Below, one piece after another: positions 1 through 11,704 of a DNA stretch of 64,000 bases (positions are counted from its first letter, which is position 1; each line of letters opens with the position of its first letter). A program made the position numbers and the translations under genes. Source of the stretch: Symbiodinium natans (lineage: Eukaryota > Sar > Dinophyceae > Suessiales > Symbiodiniaceae); assembly GCA_905221605.1 (NCBI GenBank), contig CAJNDS010002304.1:1-64000 (forward strand), written 5' to 3'. The notes beneath the pieces were generated by a model. It ran no database searches. It was not told where the DNA came from and saw nothing but the letters and a program-made list of their open reading frames with translations.

Positions 1-470
1 TCTAAAAACAGAGAAAGAATTTGAATTTCAAAATAAAGGCAATATTTTTCAAGTCGAGAAATATCTGAAATTTGCGATTTAAACAAATCATTTCGATTTT
101 TAAATCTTAAATAAATATATCGAGATTTAGTACGAGAATAAGAATTCTCTTTTAATGATTTAATGATAAAATGAAATAAAAATTCGAATGCTAGAATAAA
201 TGACAAAAACGAAAAATGAATTAAATAATAATAATTGATTTTAGAAGAATTGAGAAAATATTATCATTCAATATTATATTTACATTTTTTCGTACGACGA
301 AAAACATTGTTATTTAATCATTAGGCTAGAAATCATCTTATATAATATAAATAGAACCTTAGATTTTTCGTGATCGTTACGTAAAAAAACGAGCGATGCG
401 AGATAAAACGATCATTTCTAAGATTAAAAATTCCGATTATCGGATTATAATTATCAAATCCGAGATCATT
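1..470. other. AT-rich, gene-free left end
   Basis: The first 430-470 bases are strongly AT-rich, with many short A/T runs, and contain no open frame of note. Composition changes abruptly to the mixed base content seen in the rest of the window. I see no promoter, RNA gene or repeat that explains it. It could be an intergenic AT-rich island or a junction with a different kind of DNA. Confidence 0.5.
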
Positions 471-2500
471 GAATCCCTTTAATTCCCGAATCCTCGGCAG
501 CCAGCCAATGCAATGGAACAGTCAATGTAGCCAGCGGAGCAGCAAGCCATTCCGCCATGGAGCAGCCAGCCAATTATCTCAACGAAATCTTGCGGCATCT
601 CCCAGAAAAAGATTCCCGGAATGTCCAATGTTGGTACTGCAAGATCGGACCAAAGTTCCTGAAATTTTGACACCGCAAGCTGTGCCCGAGGTACCAAGAT
701 TCCGGGATCTTTAGCACCAAGAACTTCCGGAGGTACCGAGACTCGGGAAATTCAGTACCCACAAGTTTTCTTAGAGGTGTCTTTGAGATGCTAGGTCCCG
801 CAAGATCTCAGCGTGAAATGGACTTGTGTGGAACGGCTAGAGAATTTTATTAGATAGTACTCAAGAATCCTACGTGTCGACATTTACTTGAAAAAGGTAA
901 GCTTCCACTGTCCATGCAATCTTCGTCTTACGAACGTGGACTTTAAGAGACGACCCGTTTCAGGAAATCATCGCGAATCATTTTCCATGCCTTTCGCTGC
1001 TTTTCTGCAAGCGCGGGCCGCCATAGCAACAACGACATTCGGTGCATTTTCCTGCCATGTCAATCTCCGCACAAGCGAAGGATCTTATCTAGACCTGGCA
1101 ACGACATGAAATCTTCGCATGGTTGCTGAGTGTCATTGTGGCCATACATGGACAGTGCGGGGTGAGCCCTTTGTCACTGCAGAATGCCACATCTTCTGGC
1201 CTCAACAAATAATCCAGGCAGATTACTCGCTCACGCTCTGATGGGTGCGCCACATGCCTGTATGCAAGGTAAACAAGTTCTATGCCGATATCTGAACTTC
1301 TTGCAGGACATGTCCTGGGTCAAAGGCTTAGTCTTGGGGCTTGAGGTGCCCACGGGTGCACATATCGCTCTGGTTGAAGTTGGCAACTGTGACCATATTC
1401 TTCCTCTCGCGCTGCATCATCCTGCTTAAAGGCTACTGTGCAGTAAGTTCAAAGAGGCTTGCGTGATGCTGGGCATTAGGTTCTTCTGATGCGCTTGGGA
1501 GTCGGTCCTTTCGACCAGCTTAGCCCCAGCTTCCTTGAACAAGGCATCGAAGGATGGTTTGAGGGCAGAGAAACCGCTTAGTGGGACATGCTCCACTTTA
1601 GTACATAGCATTGGGCATTTGGGCACGGTTGCGGGGTCCAAGCCCTATGCTTATGGCGAAACGGGACCGCACGGCGAGCTTAAGTCCGACGAGATTCTTG
1701 CACAACAAATCTGGCTAAATGCTACCCAACTGGAGTTAACATCCTTGGCCAAGAGGCTCGCCGAACAGCTGTGAAGCTAGGGCAGCATAGGTTGGCCCAT
1801 AATGCACCAAGTCAACCTAGGGGGAGCAGAGGCAGCCCGAATGTCGGCACAAGTTGGTGAGCATGCCCCAGCACGAGCTCTTAAAGAACGGTTGTCATCC
1901 CCCAGAAGTGTGGACTTGTCGACACAGAGCGACTGTCAGTTCCAGTCCAGCTTGCTCCTGGCAGTGTGATGTGCTTGTTGGCTTGGGTAGGAAAGTATCG
2001 TGTACTGAAACAATTGCCAAGAACCGCTGGCACGTCTCGCCAGGCCTGGATTTGCTTCAAGCTCGAACCATTCCCGGCGTAGAGCTGCCAGGGAACGGCG
2101 CAAAGCAGGAGTAAAGACTCCGACAATGAGTAAGCTCCTGAGTTGCATGTTCAGCTGGAGCTTAGCGTAGTGTAACCCCATACAAGAGTGACATCGCAAA
2201 ACGCACCGCACGGCGAGTCTCGTGATTGGGTTGCTAAACTCCCACTTGCTGCAGCCTCCCGGAGGTGGTCCGCGCATGCCTGCAAAGCAGGGAGTTCAAC
2301 CACACGAATGGCCGGTACCACCTCCCTGCCCCCCAAACGCCTCATAGAGTGGCACGTAGCGGCAGCCTTCAAACTCTTCAACCTCGGCCACTCGCCGCAC
2401 GGCCGCAGCCATAGCGGCACCGAGCCGGGCTTCTTCGGAGTCGAGGTCCTCCAGTTTGGCACGCCGAGAGGTTTGCATTAACAATAGTCGTTCATGTCTA
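471..2500. other. No supported gene
   Basis: Only short open frames (under about 115 codons) occur on both strands and none shows a recognisable domain. Short exons of a minus-strand gene cannot be excluded, because genuine exons elsewhere in this window are only 33-100 bases long. At 2512-2545 there is a (TA)n run followed by a C tract; a related sequence lies in inverted orientation near 4967-5010. Confidence 0.4.
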
Positions 2501-2690
2501 TTGCTAGACACGTATATATATATATATATGGTCCCCCCCCCCAAAGATCTACCGTTTTCCATCTTTCTTCAACAATAAAACAAAATCCGTCTGCTTCATA
2601 GTGAATTTTCGCAATGCAATAAAAATCCTTCTGCCTCACAATGATAATGCCCACGACGCCATTCATAACTCTCTTCAAAGATTTCGAAAG

Positions 2691-3300
2691 CCGGCCGTTT
2701 CAATTGAAACGTTTCCGTTTCAATTGAAACGGCCGGGATCCAAGATCCAAGATCCAAGATTTCCCAGGACTCTTGCCGAGGCATCTTGGAATCCCATATC
2801 TTGGATTCTGCCCGTTTCAATTGACATGTTTCCGTTTCAATTGAAACGGCCGGTTTTGGATTTAGGATTCCAAGATGCCTCGGCAAGAGTCCTGGGAAAT
2901 CTTGGATCTTGGATCCCGGCCGTTTCAATTGAAACGTTTCCGTTTCAATTGAAACGGCCGGGATCCAAGATCCAAGATCCAAGATTTCCCAGGACTCTTG
3001 CCGAGGCATCTTGGAATCCCATATCTTGGATTCTGCCCGTTTCAATTGACATATTTCCGTTTCAATTGAAACGGCCGGTTTTGGATTTAGGATTGCAAGA
3101 TGCCTCGGCAAGAGTCCTGGGAAATCTTGGATCTTGGATCTTGGATCCCGGCCGTTTCAATTGAAACGGAAACGTTTCAATTGAAACGGCCGGTTTTCGA
3201 GATCTAGGATTCCAAGATGCCTCAGCAAGAGTTCAGGGAAATCTTAGGTCTTGGATCTTGGATCTCGGCCGTTTCAATTGAAACGGAAACGTTTCCATTG
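2691..3300. repeat. Tandem palindromic repeat, units of about 225-232 bp
   Basis: Two full units start near 2691 and 2916, and a third, shorter one starts near 3148. Each begins with the same palindrome-rich block, in which the 16-base self-complementary core CGTTTCAATTGAAACG recurs. Inside each unit an arm of about 55 bases (containing GGATCCAAGATC and AGGACTCTTGCCGAGG) is followed by its reverse complement, so each unit can fold into a long hairpin. Open frames on both strands through this block are a by-product of the repeat. Confidence 0.9.
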
Positions 3301-3399
3301 TTGAGCTTCAAAACTCCGGGTTCCAGGATTCAAGATCCCGTGGAAGCTTTTCCTGCAATCTTGAATCTTGAATCTTGGATCCCGGAGTTTTGAAGCTCA

Positions 3400-4560
3400 A
3401 AACTCTAGATTGAAGTTCAACACTCACGGAACCCCATAGGGCTAAGGTTTGAAAGGTTTAGGGCTTCAGGTTGAGGCATTAGAACCTGAGCCGGCAATTA
3501 AAACTAAACCCTTAATTTTTAAGCCCTATAGGGTTAAGGTGTTAAGGTTTAGGGTTTACGATTTAGGCATTCAAACTTAAACTCTCGACCTTTAAACCCT
3601 AAAGGGTTAAGGTTTCAAGGCTTAGGGCTCAAGATTTAGTCATTTCAAGCTAAGCCCATAGAGTTTAAACCTCAAGGGTTTAAGGTTTATAGGTATGAAA
3701 CATGAGCCCTAAACCCTCTAGGGGTCTAAAAGGTTCAAGGGTGTTCAGCCCACAGGCGCTGAAGGTTTAAGGTCTGGGGATTGAAACCTAGGTTTGGGCA
3801 TTCAAACTGGTTTAAGCCTTAATCCCTGTAGGGCCAGCTATTTAAACCGAATAGCTTACCTTGAAACGCTATAGGTTTAAAGGTTGAGGTTCAAGACCTT
3901 TAAGCCTCTGGGGTTTAAAGGTTTAGGTTTTTGCAGAGTTTGTCTACCCTATTCGGGGTAGCCCTATAGGGTTTTAACCCTATAGGGGTTCAAGGTTCAG
4001 GGTTTAAGAGGGCATTGCAACAACCCAACCCTAAACCCTCAGGGATTGAACCCCTTCACTGTTACCCTTAAGCCTTGAAGCATATAGGTTTAGGGTTATA
4101 ACGCTGAAGAACCCTCAGGGATTTATACTGCTTTCCTTAAGGCTGAAAGCACAAACGGTTTAGGGTTATAACGCTGAAGAACCCTCAGGGGTTTAACCCC
4201 TTTACTGTTTTCCTTAAGCCTTAAGGCATATAGGGTGTAGGGTTATCACGCTGAAGGTATAAATGCCCAGACCTTAGGTACATCAGGCTTAGGCATTAAA
4301 AACCTTTAAGCCCTATAAGGTTGTTAAAGGTTTAAGGTCAAGCCTTAAACCCTATAGGGCTCTATAGGGTTACGGTTTTTTCAGGGTTTATCAACCCTAA
4401 ACGCTATGAGGGGTTAAAGGTTTAGGGTTGAAGTTTCAGGGCATTGCAAAAACACAACCCTAAACCCTCAGAGATTTAACCACTTTACTGTTTTCCTTAA
4501 GCCTTCAGGCATATAGAGTTTAGGGTTATAACGCTAAAATCTATAGGATTAGCACCTTAT
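3400..4560. repeat. Degenerate telomere-like tract (TTTAGGG/CCCTAAA variants)
   Basis: About 1.1 kb is built from diverged versions of the heptamer TTTAGGG and its complement, in mixed orientations. Longer sub-repeats recur, for example the block around 4085-4130 again near 4150-4200 and 4445-4530 (sharing GGGTTATAACGCTGAA). It is not a clean terminal telomere, because orientation switches repeatedly. It reads as an old interstitial telomeric array that has decayed. Confidence 0.8.
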
Positions 4561-5860
4561 ACCCCTATGTATTGTAGGCCTTGAGGCCTAAATCCTAACC
4601 GTAAATCCCATAAAGTTCTGCCTGTGCTTGTAGGCCTCGCCTCATGTGGAAATGCAAAGGAAAAGTAGAATAAGTACCCACTATTACCCACTGCATGTAT
4701 GTATATAGGGTATATGTCTTGCATATCAAATACAGATACTGGAGATCCTCGAACCATAAGACTAGGAAGTTTTCGAGCGCAAAAGGTGATGCGGAAAAAT
4801 CATGTACTGTAAGCCCCGGGGACGCGAGAATACTATGAGCAAAGACCTTTTCACTATTTCCCTCTTGATTGCCGGTTCGGTGTCTTGGGTTGGTGCAGGA
4901 TCGGTTAGCTATTGTTACGAGGGACTAGATCAGAAGGGGTTCTGGATAGTAAAAGCATTAAAAAGGGGTAGATCTCTGGGGGGGGGAAGCTTATATATAT
5001 GTATACATATACGTACATATACATATATATATATGTATAGATACACACATATACATATACATGTGTGCACTGTATGTCTGTATGTATGTGCGTATGTGCG
5101 TTTGGATAATTCTAGCTATGTTCAGGGTTCCTAGAGTGCTGGTAGCGGTTTTCGGTTGTTTCCTGCATAGCTGAAGGGGGCCCGTTGTTTAAGGGGCCTA
5201 CTTGCAGGGCCTTCGGGTTTGCTGGTCGGTATGCACTGGATTTGAGATTCCGGGCTGGGGATGTGTCGTTCTCAAAACAACATCTGAGAGAGAGTTGCAG
5301 CGTCTTATGCTTCCTTCCCTGTCGCTAGCCTCTACTTCTTCCCAATCTCCTCTCCAAGAGGCGGCGGCGAAGCCAGGAGCACTGGGAAGGAGCCCACAGA
5401 AGCTCGGCGAACCCGGCGGACCGCCTCAGACACCCCAAATAAATTGGACCCCTCCATGCGAGATGCACCGGGACGAGGCCTGCTTCAGCTGGTCCTCGTA
5501 GGATCTCAGCCAATCCTCCTCTGGCACCCGATGCAAGAAAGCTTCAAGCCGCATCGAGGAAGTAACTTTGGATGCTCCTCCGCAGTTCGGAGGGCCGCAG
5601 GCAACGCAGCATACCGGATCAGGTCCTGAGGTTCGGGTCTGCATGTGTAGCCAAAATTGGCATTCTGGGCGGACGTTTGACTCAACAGCTGCACTGCTAT
5701 GCAGGACTCACTCTGTCACACCTGTGGGATCCTGTGGGTAAGCCCAGTGGCATTGGACCCCAGCTGCAGTACGAGTCCGTGACTCGGCTGCCTCAGAGTC
5801 TCTTTGTGTGAGTTCGATAAACAATCTCAAACAGAGTCGCGGCTCCAGAGCTCCTCCAGG
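4561..5860. other. No supported gene; TA/CA-rich microsatellite
   Basis: A TATA/ACATAT-rich microsatellite lies at about 4990-5090, next to a G tract at 4979-4988. No open frame shows recognisable homology. The G tract with its GTAGATCT flank is the inverted counterpart of the C tract near 2530-2550. Confidence 0.4.
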
Positions 5861-5861
5861 G

Positions 5862-5915
5862 TTTAGGGTTTTGAAACCCTAAACATCCCTAAACCCTAAA
5901 CCCCTAACCCTAAAA
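5862..5915. repeat. Interstitial telomere-like repeat
   Basis: A short run of TTTAGGG followed immediately by CCCTAAA copies, so the two orientations face each other around 5872. Similar short runs occur at about 13029-13060, 18711-18730, 19374-19430, 22845-22875, 25597-25617, 25746-25767, 26478-26504, 31070-31090, 44883-44908, 45447-45468, 50709-50728, 52890-52910 and 59860-59930. Confidence 0.85.
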
Positions 5916-7815
5916 ATAGCTCTGCGTAATCCCATGACCAAGATGCAAGGCCGCAGCCTCCTCCAGCAAGTCGGAGTCCAAGGCGTCGCTGAGGGCTCGA
6001 AAGTTCAGTCCTTTGCAGAGCTTCTTCGAAAATCCTTGATGCTGTGATTTTGTCGTGAGGAAACTTACTGGAAGACCATGCGTTTAACGCGTCCCATACA
6101 CATCCACAGAGCAGGAAAATGCAAAAGCAGCATCCGGGCCACCTGCATTTACAAACTCTCCAACGTCTTGCATGCCTCCGGTAGCAGCCCGAAACAGTTT
6201 TATGGGCTGCAACAGGACACGGTCTGGGATTTCTGGCCTTGGCAGCGAGCCTGCAACACCTGGCCATCACGCGACTCGCCACGCCGACCCTGCGCGATAC
6301 TGCACTTCTACGCGGCAATCCCGACCTGCAGGATGTTGGCGGAGACGGTCCCTTGCCTAGGAGGAGGGGTGTGAACAGGTGTCATGGCTTCAGCATGCTT
6401 CAGCAATCGAACAGCGTTTACCTTGAAGTTGCAAGCAGGCCACGTCAAGCTGTCACCAACCTAGGCACCCAGTGTGCAGGAGGCATCTGGCATCTGATGT
6501 ACGAAAAAGAGCGACAAAGCCTTTTCATCCAATGCCCCACAGAAGCCGGATGGTGCAGGTCTCCCATTTGCCAGGGGTTCTGGGAGGTTCCTCAAGCCTT
6601 TCAGTTACTTTCAGTTCACTTGAGGCATCCAAGGCACAAACACTGCACAGGTCTTCTTCGCCTCAGTGAGACCGGTCGGGCGAGGTTGCAGCCGCCTCAA
6701 CCCAAGCTCCAGGCACGGGCAAAGGTCAGGAACATGCAATCGTCATGTGCAAACCTATTGCAAGTCCGATAATCTGGAGGCTGAGGCCCAGACGCGCAGG
6801 CAGCAACCTGAGCAGCAGTTTGTCCACACACCTTGATTACATAGTCCCAGCCGCCAAATTTACAAAGAAGTCGTCTCCGACACTCGGGGCCCGACCGCTG
6901 CCCCGGGGGCCACCAGCAGTGAGGTCGGCAGGCCGATCTGCGGCAGCAAGCAGACTTACAGACAGGCCCGAGGATAAAGAAGACGTGGAGCAGGGGCCAC
7001 GGGGGTCCGCGGGACACCCCTCCAAGACCCCCTCAGCCTTGAGCAAGCTGCTTGGGTCTTCGATTGGCTTCACACCAGGGTCCAGCAGGCAGTCCAAAGC
7101 AGTCCTCACGCAATACGACTGCGCAAGATCCCGGTGCGACACTCGGCTGCCAGCAAGACAACACTGAGCTCCTGGCCAAAGGGCTGCAACCGAGACCAAA
7201 ATGGCCACCATTTCCTGGCCGCTGCACTGTCCACGTGGGCGTTTCGACTGGCTCTTTGCCCAAAAGTCCTTCTGCCATTCTGCCCGTCTCTCCGGCGAGG
7301 AAGCTGGCTCAGCCCAAACATCGACGTCTTCTACCTATCATCAAGTCGAAATATGTACCAACACTCCGAGCAACCAGGAAAAAGCAACAACAGAGCAACT
7401 TTGCCTAAACTTTCTAAAGGGAAACCTGCTTTTCAGAACTTAACATGCGCTTCAGTGGAGGCGCATGCTGGGCTCGGGCCAATCCTCGCAGGCAGCGGCT
7501 TTGAGGCGCCGGACCCCCGGTAAAGGACAGACCGGGTTCCCAGGGCCTGCCACAGTAGACAGCTACACTGTCCTACCGACAGATGCACTGCAAATCACGG
7601 ATTTCGTTGATCTTGCCAACAACAACATGCGGAACTTCTGCGGAAGATCTTCGGCTTGGAGCTGCAAGAAACTTACACGCCCCCCTGCACCTTCCAAGCC
7701 GCGCAAGGAGCCAAAGCCTCAGAGCCAGCCAATGTCGCACAGGCAGCTACATGCTGCTTCCGGAACCCGGGCAAGGGGCATGAATGTCAACCGCCAGCCC
7801 AACCATCCACCGACC
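5916..7815. other. No confidently supported gene
   Basis: Several frames on both strands stay open for 60-140 codons, but none carries a domain I recognise. A minus-strand stretch near 5920-6065 and plus-strand frames at 7050-7850 look mildly protein-like. They overlap frames in other phases that look equally good, so no call is made. Confidence 0.3.
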
Positions 7816-7819
7816 CATC

Positions 7820-9160
7820 TCATTCCGGCTCACTCCAGGCTGTAACAACACCAGCCAGACATCGCCAAAACAGAGTAACGAGCAGAACAAGGGTATGAGG
7901 ACTGAGAAGTGTAGACGGCCTTTTCTTGACCCTTAGCGTCAAGTCCCTCACTGCACTGACTACCGAAACGGTGGCATGAAAGGTGGAGCTCTGCACACTC
8001 TCCAGTGAAGCACCGACACCCGCAAGGTTCAGAATCCATGCAGGCAATGGTCCCACACCGATGAGCTGACAGAGTGCATCACAGAAGTGACAGCAGTTTC
8101 GGCGCAAGATCTGGTAGCTATTCATGGGCCAGTCCTCCATCATGTCGCGAATGATCTCAAGAACTTGTGCATGGGAGTAACTCGTGTGCCCCATCTGAAT
8201 GCTTTCTCTGTAAGAATGCTGTCTGCAGCCTTGTGGACGGCAACTCCATATCCCAGTTTCAAAGCCTTCCTCGATCGGATCGTCCACGCCCAGACCTCCA
8301 AAGCTCCACTCTTGTCCGTAGACTTGCACGGCCGCATGGTAAGCACCAGAGCCCATTGGCTTGAGGATTACATTCAGTCGCTGGATCGCTTTGCTATCTC
8401 CCAGGTCGTAGATGTTCAACAGAACTGGCTCCTGATTCTCAACGCTCGCTTCCTTTCTGGGGTGAGGGGGCGGGGAGCTAACATGTGCTGCATCCAAACG
8501 CGCAATGGCCATCATACCCTCAGCAGTGCGGACGGCATGACTTCCCCGGCCGTGGATGGACACACGCACCCCCAAAGCCCTTGAACTTGCAGGATCAACG
8601 TGGGCCGCATCTGCAGCGCCGTCAAACTCCACCCAGCGGAAGTCCACTTGACGTCGGCGTTGCAAGTAAGGCTGCCTTCGCATAGGGAAAGTGGAGTCTG
8701 CCTCCTCTGCCGGAGCGGGAGCCTTCGAGCTCGCACAAGGGCCACCCTGTGCTTCGGACGGTGCGGCTGGCAAGCGCCTGTCAGCGTATGACGTTGCTCG
8801 ATGCACTCGACCTCCTGTCAGCTCAAACTCCGACGCGCTGCTCTTACCAGTCTTACCATTCCCGTGATGGTGTTGAGAAAGCTCACCCGTCTCCGAGGAC
8901 TGCGAATCTGAAGGGGTCGGTGCGCGTCGCATGAGGTACTTCGATCGGGGCATGTCGACATCCTGTGAGGCTGGTATGCCATGTATGCCATGCATCGGAA
9001 CTCGGATGAAGGCCTCTGAGCAAGGTCGGAACTTTGCCGACCTAACCTCAGTGAGACAAATCGCAATGTTCGCAAAAAGGGCATTGCTTTGACGTTGGCA
9101 AGCATGTCTTGTATTTCTTGTGGTGTGGCGACAAAGGACCCTCGACGACACCCTAGCCAT
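7820..9160 (-). CDS. PPPDE-domain (DeSI-like) putative thiol peptidase
   Basis: A single open frame of 446 codons. Residues about 243-385 match the PPPDE family (DeSI-1/DeSI-2), papain-fold cysteine peptidases implicated in removing SUMO or ubiquitin. It opens with EPVLLNIYDLG. The catalytic pair is visible: His275 in the AYHAAVQVYG strand and the Cys of RRNCCHFCDAL (Cys356 most likely), followed by the family's PAWILNLAG segment. The N-terminal 240 residues are low complexity and probably disordered. The first ATG is at 9160, but MPRSKYL (residue 70) is an alternative start and N-terminal introns cannot be excluded. The C-terminus adds about 60 residues beyond the domain, with a hydrophobic stretch at about 423-441 that could be a tail anchor. 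It is the most downstream identified gene of the minus-strand array. Domain call strong; substrate unknown. Confidence 0.85.
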   Translation of the reverse strand: MARVSSRVLCRHTTRNTRHACQRQSNALFANIAICLTEVRSAKFRPCSEAFIRVPMHGIHGIPASQDVDMPRSKYLMRRAPTPSDSQSSETGELSQHHHGNGKTGKSSASEFELTGGRVHRATSYADRRLPAAPSEAQGGPCASSKAPAPAEEADSTFPMRRQPYLQRRRQVDFRWVEFDGAADAAHVDPASSRALGVRVSIHGRGSHAVRTAEGMMAIARLDAAHVSSPPPHPRKEASVENQEPVLLNIYDLGDSKAIQRLNVILKPMGSGAYHAAVQVYGQEWSFGGLGVDDPIEEGFETGIWSCRPQGCRQHSYRESIQMGHTSYSHAQVLEIIRDMMEDWPMNSYQILRRNCCHFCDALCQLIGVGPLPAWILNLAGVGASLESVQSSTFHATVSVVSAVRDLTLRVKKRPSTLLSPHTLVLLVTLFWRCLAGVVTAWSEPE

Positions 9161-11704
9161 CTATGGTTCAAGTTCAGCGAGGCTATGCATACTCAACATA
9201 TTCACCTTGAAAGTACGGCTGCTTGAGGCTTGAGCCAGCTGCTAAGAACAGTTGGCTAACAGTAGGCTGTCCTGAGCGGCCGGTCTAAGAATGTGAGCAC
9301 AAATGAACACAAGGCAACATGCCCAGGTCCCAACATGGCAATGTGTCGCCTGTCACAGACGAGCCACACCATCACGAAGAAGCAGGATGTTCGGCATCGC
9401 CACTTGTGGCATGGCTGCTTCATCAGGCCTGTAGAGTCCCTGGTGCATCGAGTGAATGGTACAGATTCAGTTTCATGGATGCAACCCATGTACCAGTTCG
9501 AAGGAGGCAGCCTCCTACGCCAATGAGTGCATGTATGCGCTGGCGATCTAAGCTCAATCCTCATGCCCCTCTTGGCGGCCCCGAGCAAAGCTCAAAGTGG
9601 CGGATGGCTTTGCAGGGACAGCAGCCAATGGGGCTTTCATTGACAAGAAGCTTAAGGTGCAATTAAGGTTTGGCCATCACTTCCTCACTAGACTGTGCAT
9701 GACTGTGCTGTTTTCGCTTCCCGCCAACGCTTCTGTCCATGGAGCGGGCTGGAATGGTCTTGTGCTGTACATTAAAAGTCTAGAGTCTAAGAGTAAATGT
9801 AGTCCAAACAGCTCCACCTTAATGTCGGTTGCGTGTCGTACTACAAGGTCTATGGCTGTCTGAGATGTGCATTTGGAGGTGGCCAACTCGTCAAGAACAG
9901 TACCCATGATCAAAGGAGCTTAGCTGCTGTACAGTCCAGCATTGCAGGAAGTGGCGCTCATAGGGCAGCAGTTCAACATCGAGAGCCGAGGGTTTTCCCG
10001 ACAAAGGAACAACAGAAGTCTTCCAATATGTCACTCTAGATTTCCGACTTGAGCTCCACATGCTGCGAAATGCTCGGCAGCAGCTCTGATTCACGGCGCC
10101 GGCAATGGAAAAGACAACATGCACGGGCGCATTTGATCTGCATGCACTTGAAGATGCAAAACCCAGGAACCGCATGCCTAGGAGTGAGAATTCTGCTGAC
10201 TTCTGATAAGGTTGTGATCTGGTTCTGATTCGAAGAAGAATACTGCATCAAATCGGTGCTGCAAGACAGGTTTCCGGAACCGGCAAGTCGCAGGGGGCCA
10301 TGTGCTTCATGCAGAACTTGCCGGGGAGGGGCCATATTATTCTATGACGGACCAATCTAGAACCTTCACTGACTCCTGCAGCCATGCCGAGAAGGAGACT
10401 TACATCAAGCGGGAGGTGGAGCAAAAAAAGAAAACCCAGCTTAGCTGGGGCCGGCGGACTCTCTTTCTCTGTGTGACACACAGCCTCACCGATGAGGGTT
10501 CGAGGAACCTACCAGTATGGCGCGTATCGTGCTCTGGTTGTCAAGCCAGAGAATCCGCATCTGTGTTCCACAGCAATGGAACAGGGATCAAGCTTTGATC
10601 CCCGTGTCCTACTGCTGCAAGCATGTCATGAGCAGAACTTCCCAAGATCACCCTGTGGCCTACGGCAAGGCAATGCATGCCGTGCTTCTGTCACTCCCAC
10701 ACAGGAAGGTCAGAGAGCACGTGTTCATGATCACAGTGCCGCAGAACCGAGGGAATCACGACTCAAAGCTCAGCTGTGCTAAACTGGTCTCTCCGCAATC
10801 AAGCGACAAGTTATGGTATGGGGTCCGCGTTAGCAAGGGATGACGGCCCATAAAGCAGCTCGTCGGATTTAGGCTGGCGACATCCATGCCGGGTTTTCGA
10901 TTTAAGTTGGCGGTGAGATGCTCAACGTGCAGAGAGAATTCGTGAGCTGCGGCTGTTGGAGACAACGGCTGCCAGACCAGCAGCAGCCAGTGCGGCTGCA
11001 GCTGCGGCGAAGATATGCACCTTCACAAAATGGAAGGCTTCCATAAACTTCAGCTGTTGGGCTGGTACCAAGCTGTTTCTTCTACGTACAACTCGATTCG
11101 TGCCTGGCCCCACGATCGGAGTGTATTGCCGCGGGCCGCAAGAGGACACGGTGTCCTGTAAGAGTTGACTGAAAACGCTCACGGCCGCAAGCACCCACGA
11201 AATGGAGATGATGCAGGCCTCCTGAACGGCGTCAGCCTGCGTGCGCGGCCTGCCAAGTCCTCAACGTCGCCTGCTCTGACACAGCCGAAAGCAGAGAGGG
11301 GGGCCGAAAAAAAATGTCGAGGACATGGTGGTGGAGCATCTTAGGTTGAAGTATTAGGCGCTCTAAACCTGATTCAAAGCCTCGGTGCAACTCATATCTT
11401 TTGTGGTTGATGTCCACCTAACAAAGTGCACAGCATAGCAAGACCCAACGAGTCTTCGAATACATTTGGGATTGCTGCAGTCGAAATTTGTTGGAAGGGT
11501 TTCAGAATGTGCTCTCGACTCTGCACAACCAGTCCTTAGGATGATCATTCCCAAGCAGTTTGGCACAACAACCCCGTACCATGACGAGACACGCAAGGTC
11601 GTGTGCGAGCCTTGGCCCCGAGCCACACTACCACCGAACAGCATCATGGGCCAAAAATGCTTAGATCAGATCGAAGCAGACGTCTGTCTGTGTCTGTTTC
11701 AGTT
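9161..11704. other. No supported gene
   Basis: Open frames here are short and conflict between strands. A minus-strand stretch near 10950-11060 encodes a hydrophobic Ala-rich segment that could be a membrane helix. A plus-strand frame at 10630-10840 is mildly protein-like. Neither has a recognisable family, so nothing is called between the PPPDE gene and the viperin stop codon. Confidence 0.3.

Noticed and set aside
2596-3164. Long open frames on both strands (171 and 187 codons)
   Set aside because: They lie entirely in the palindromic tandem repeat, and the predicted peptides repeat with the DNA unit. This is not evidence of a gene.
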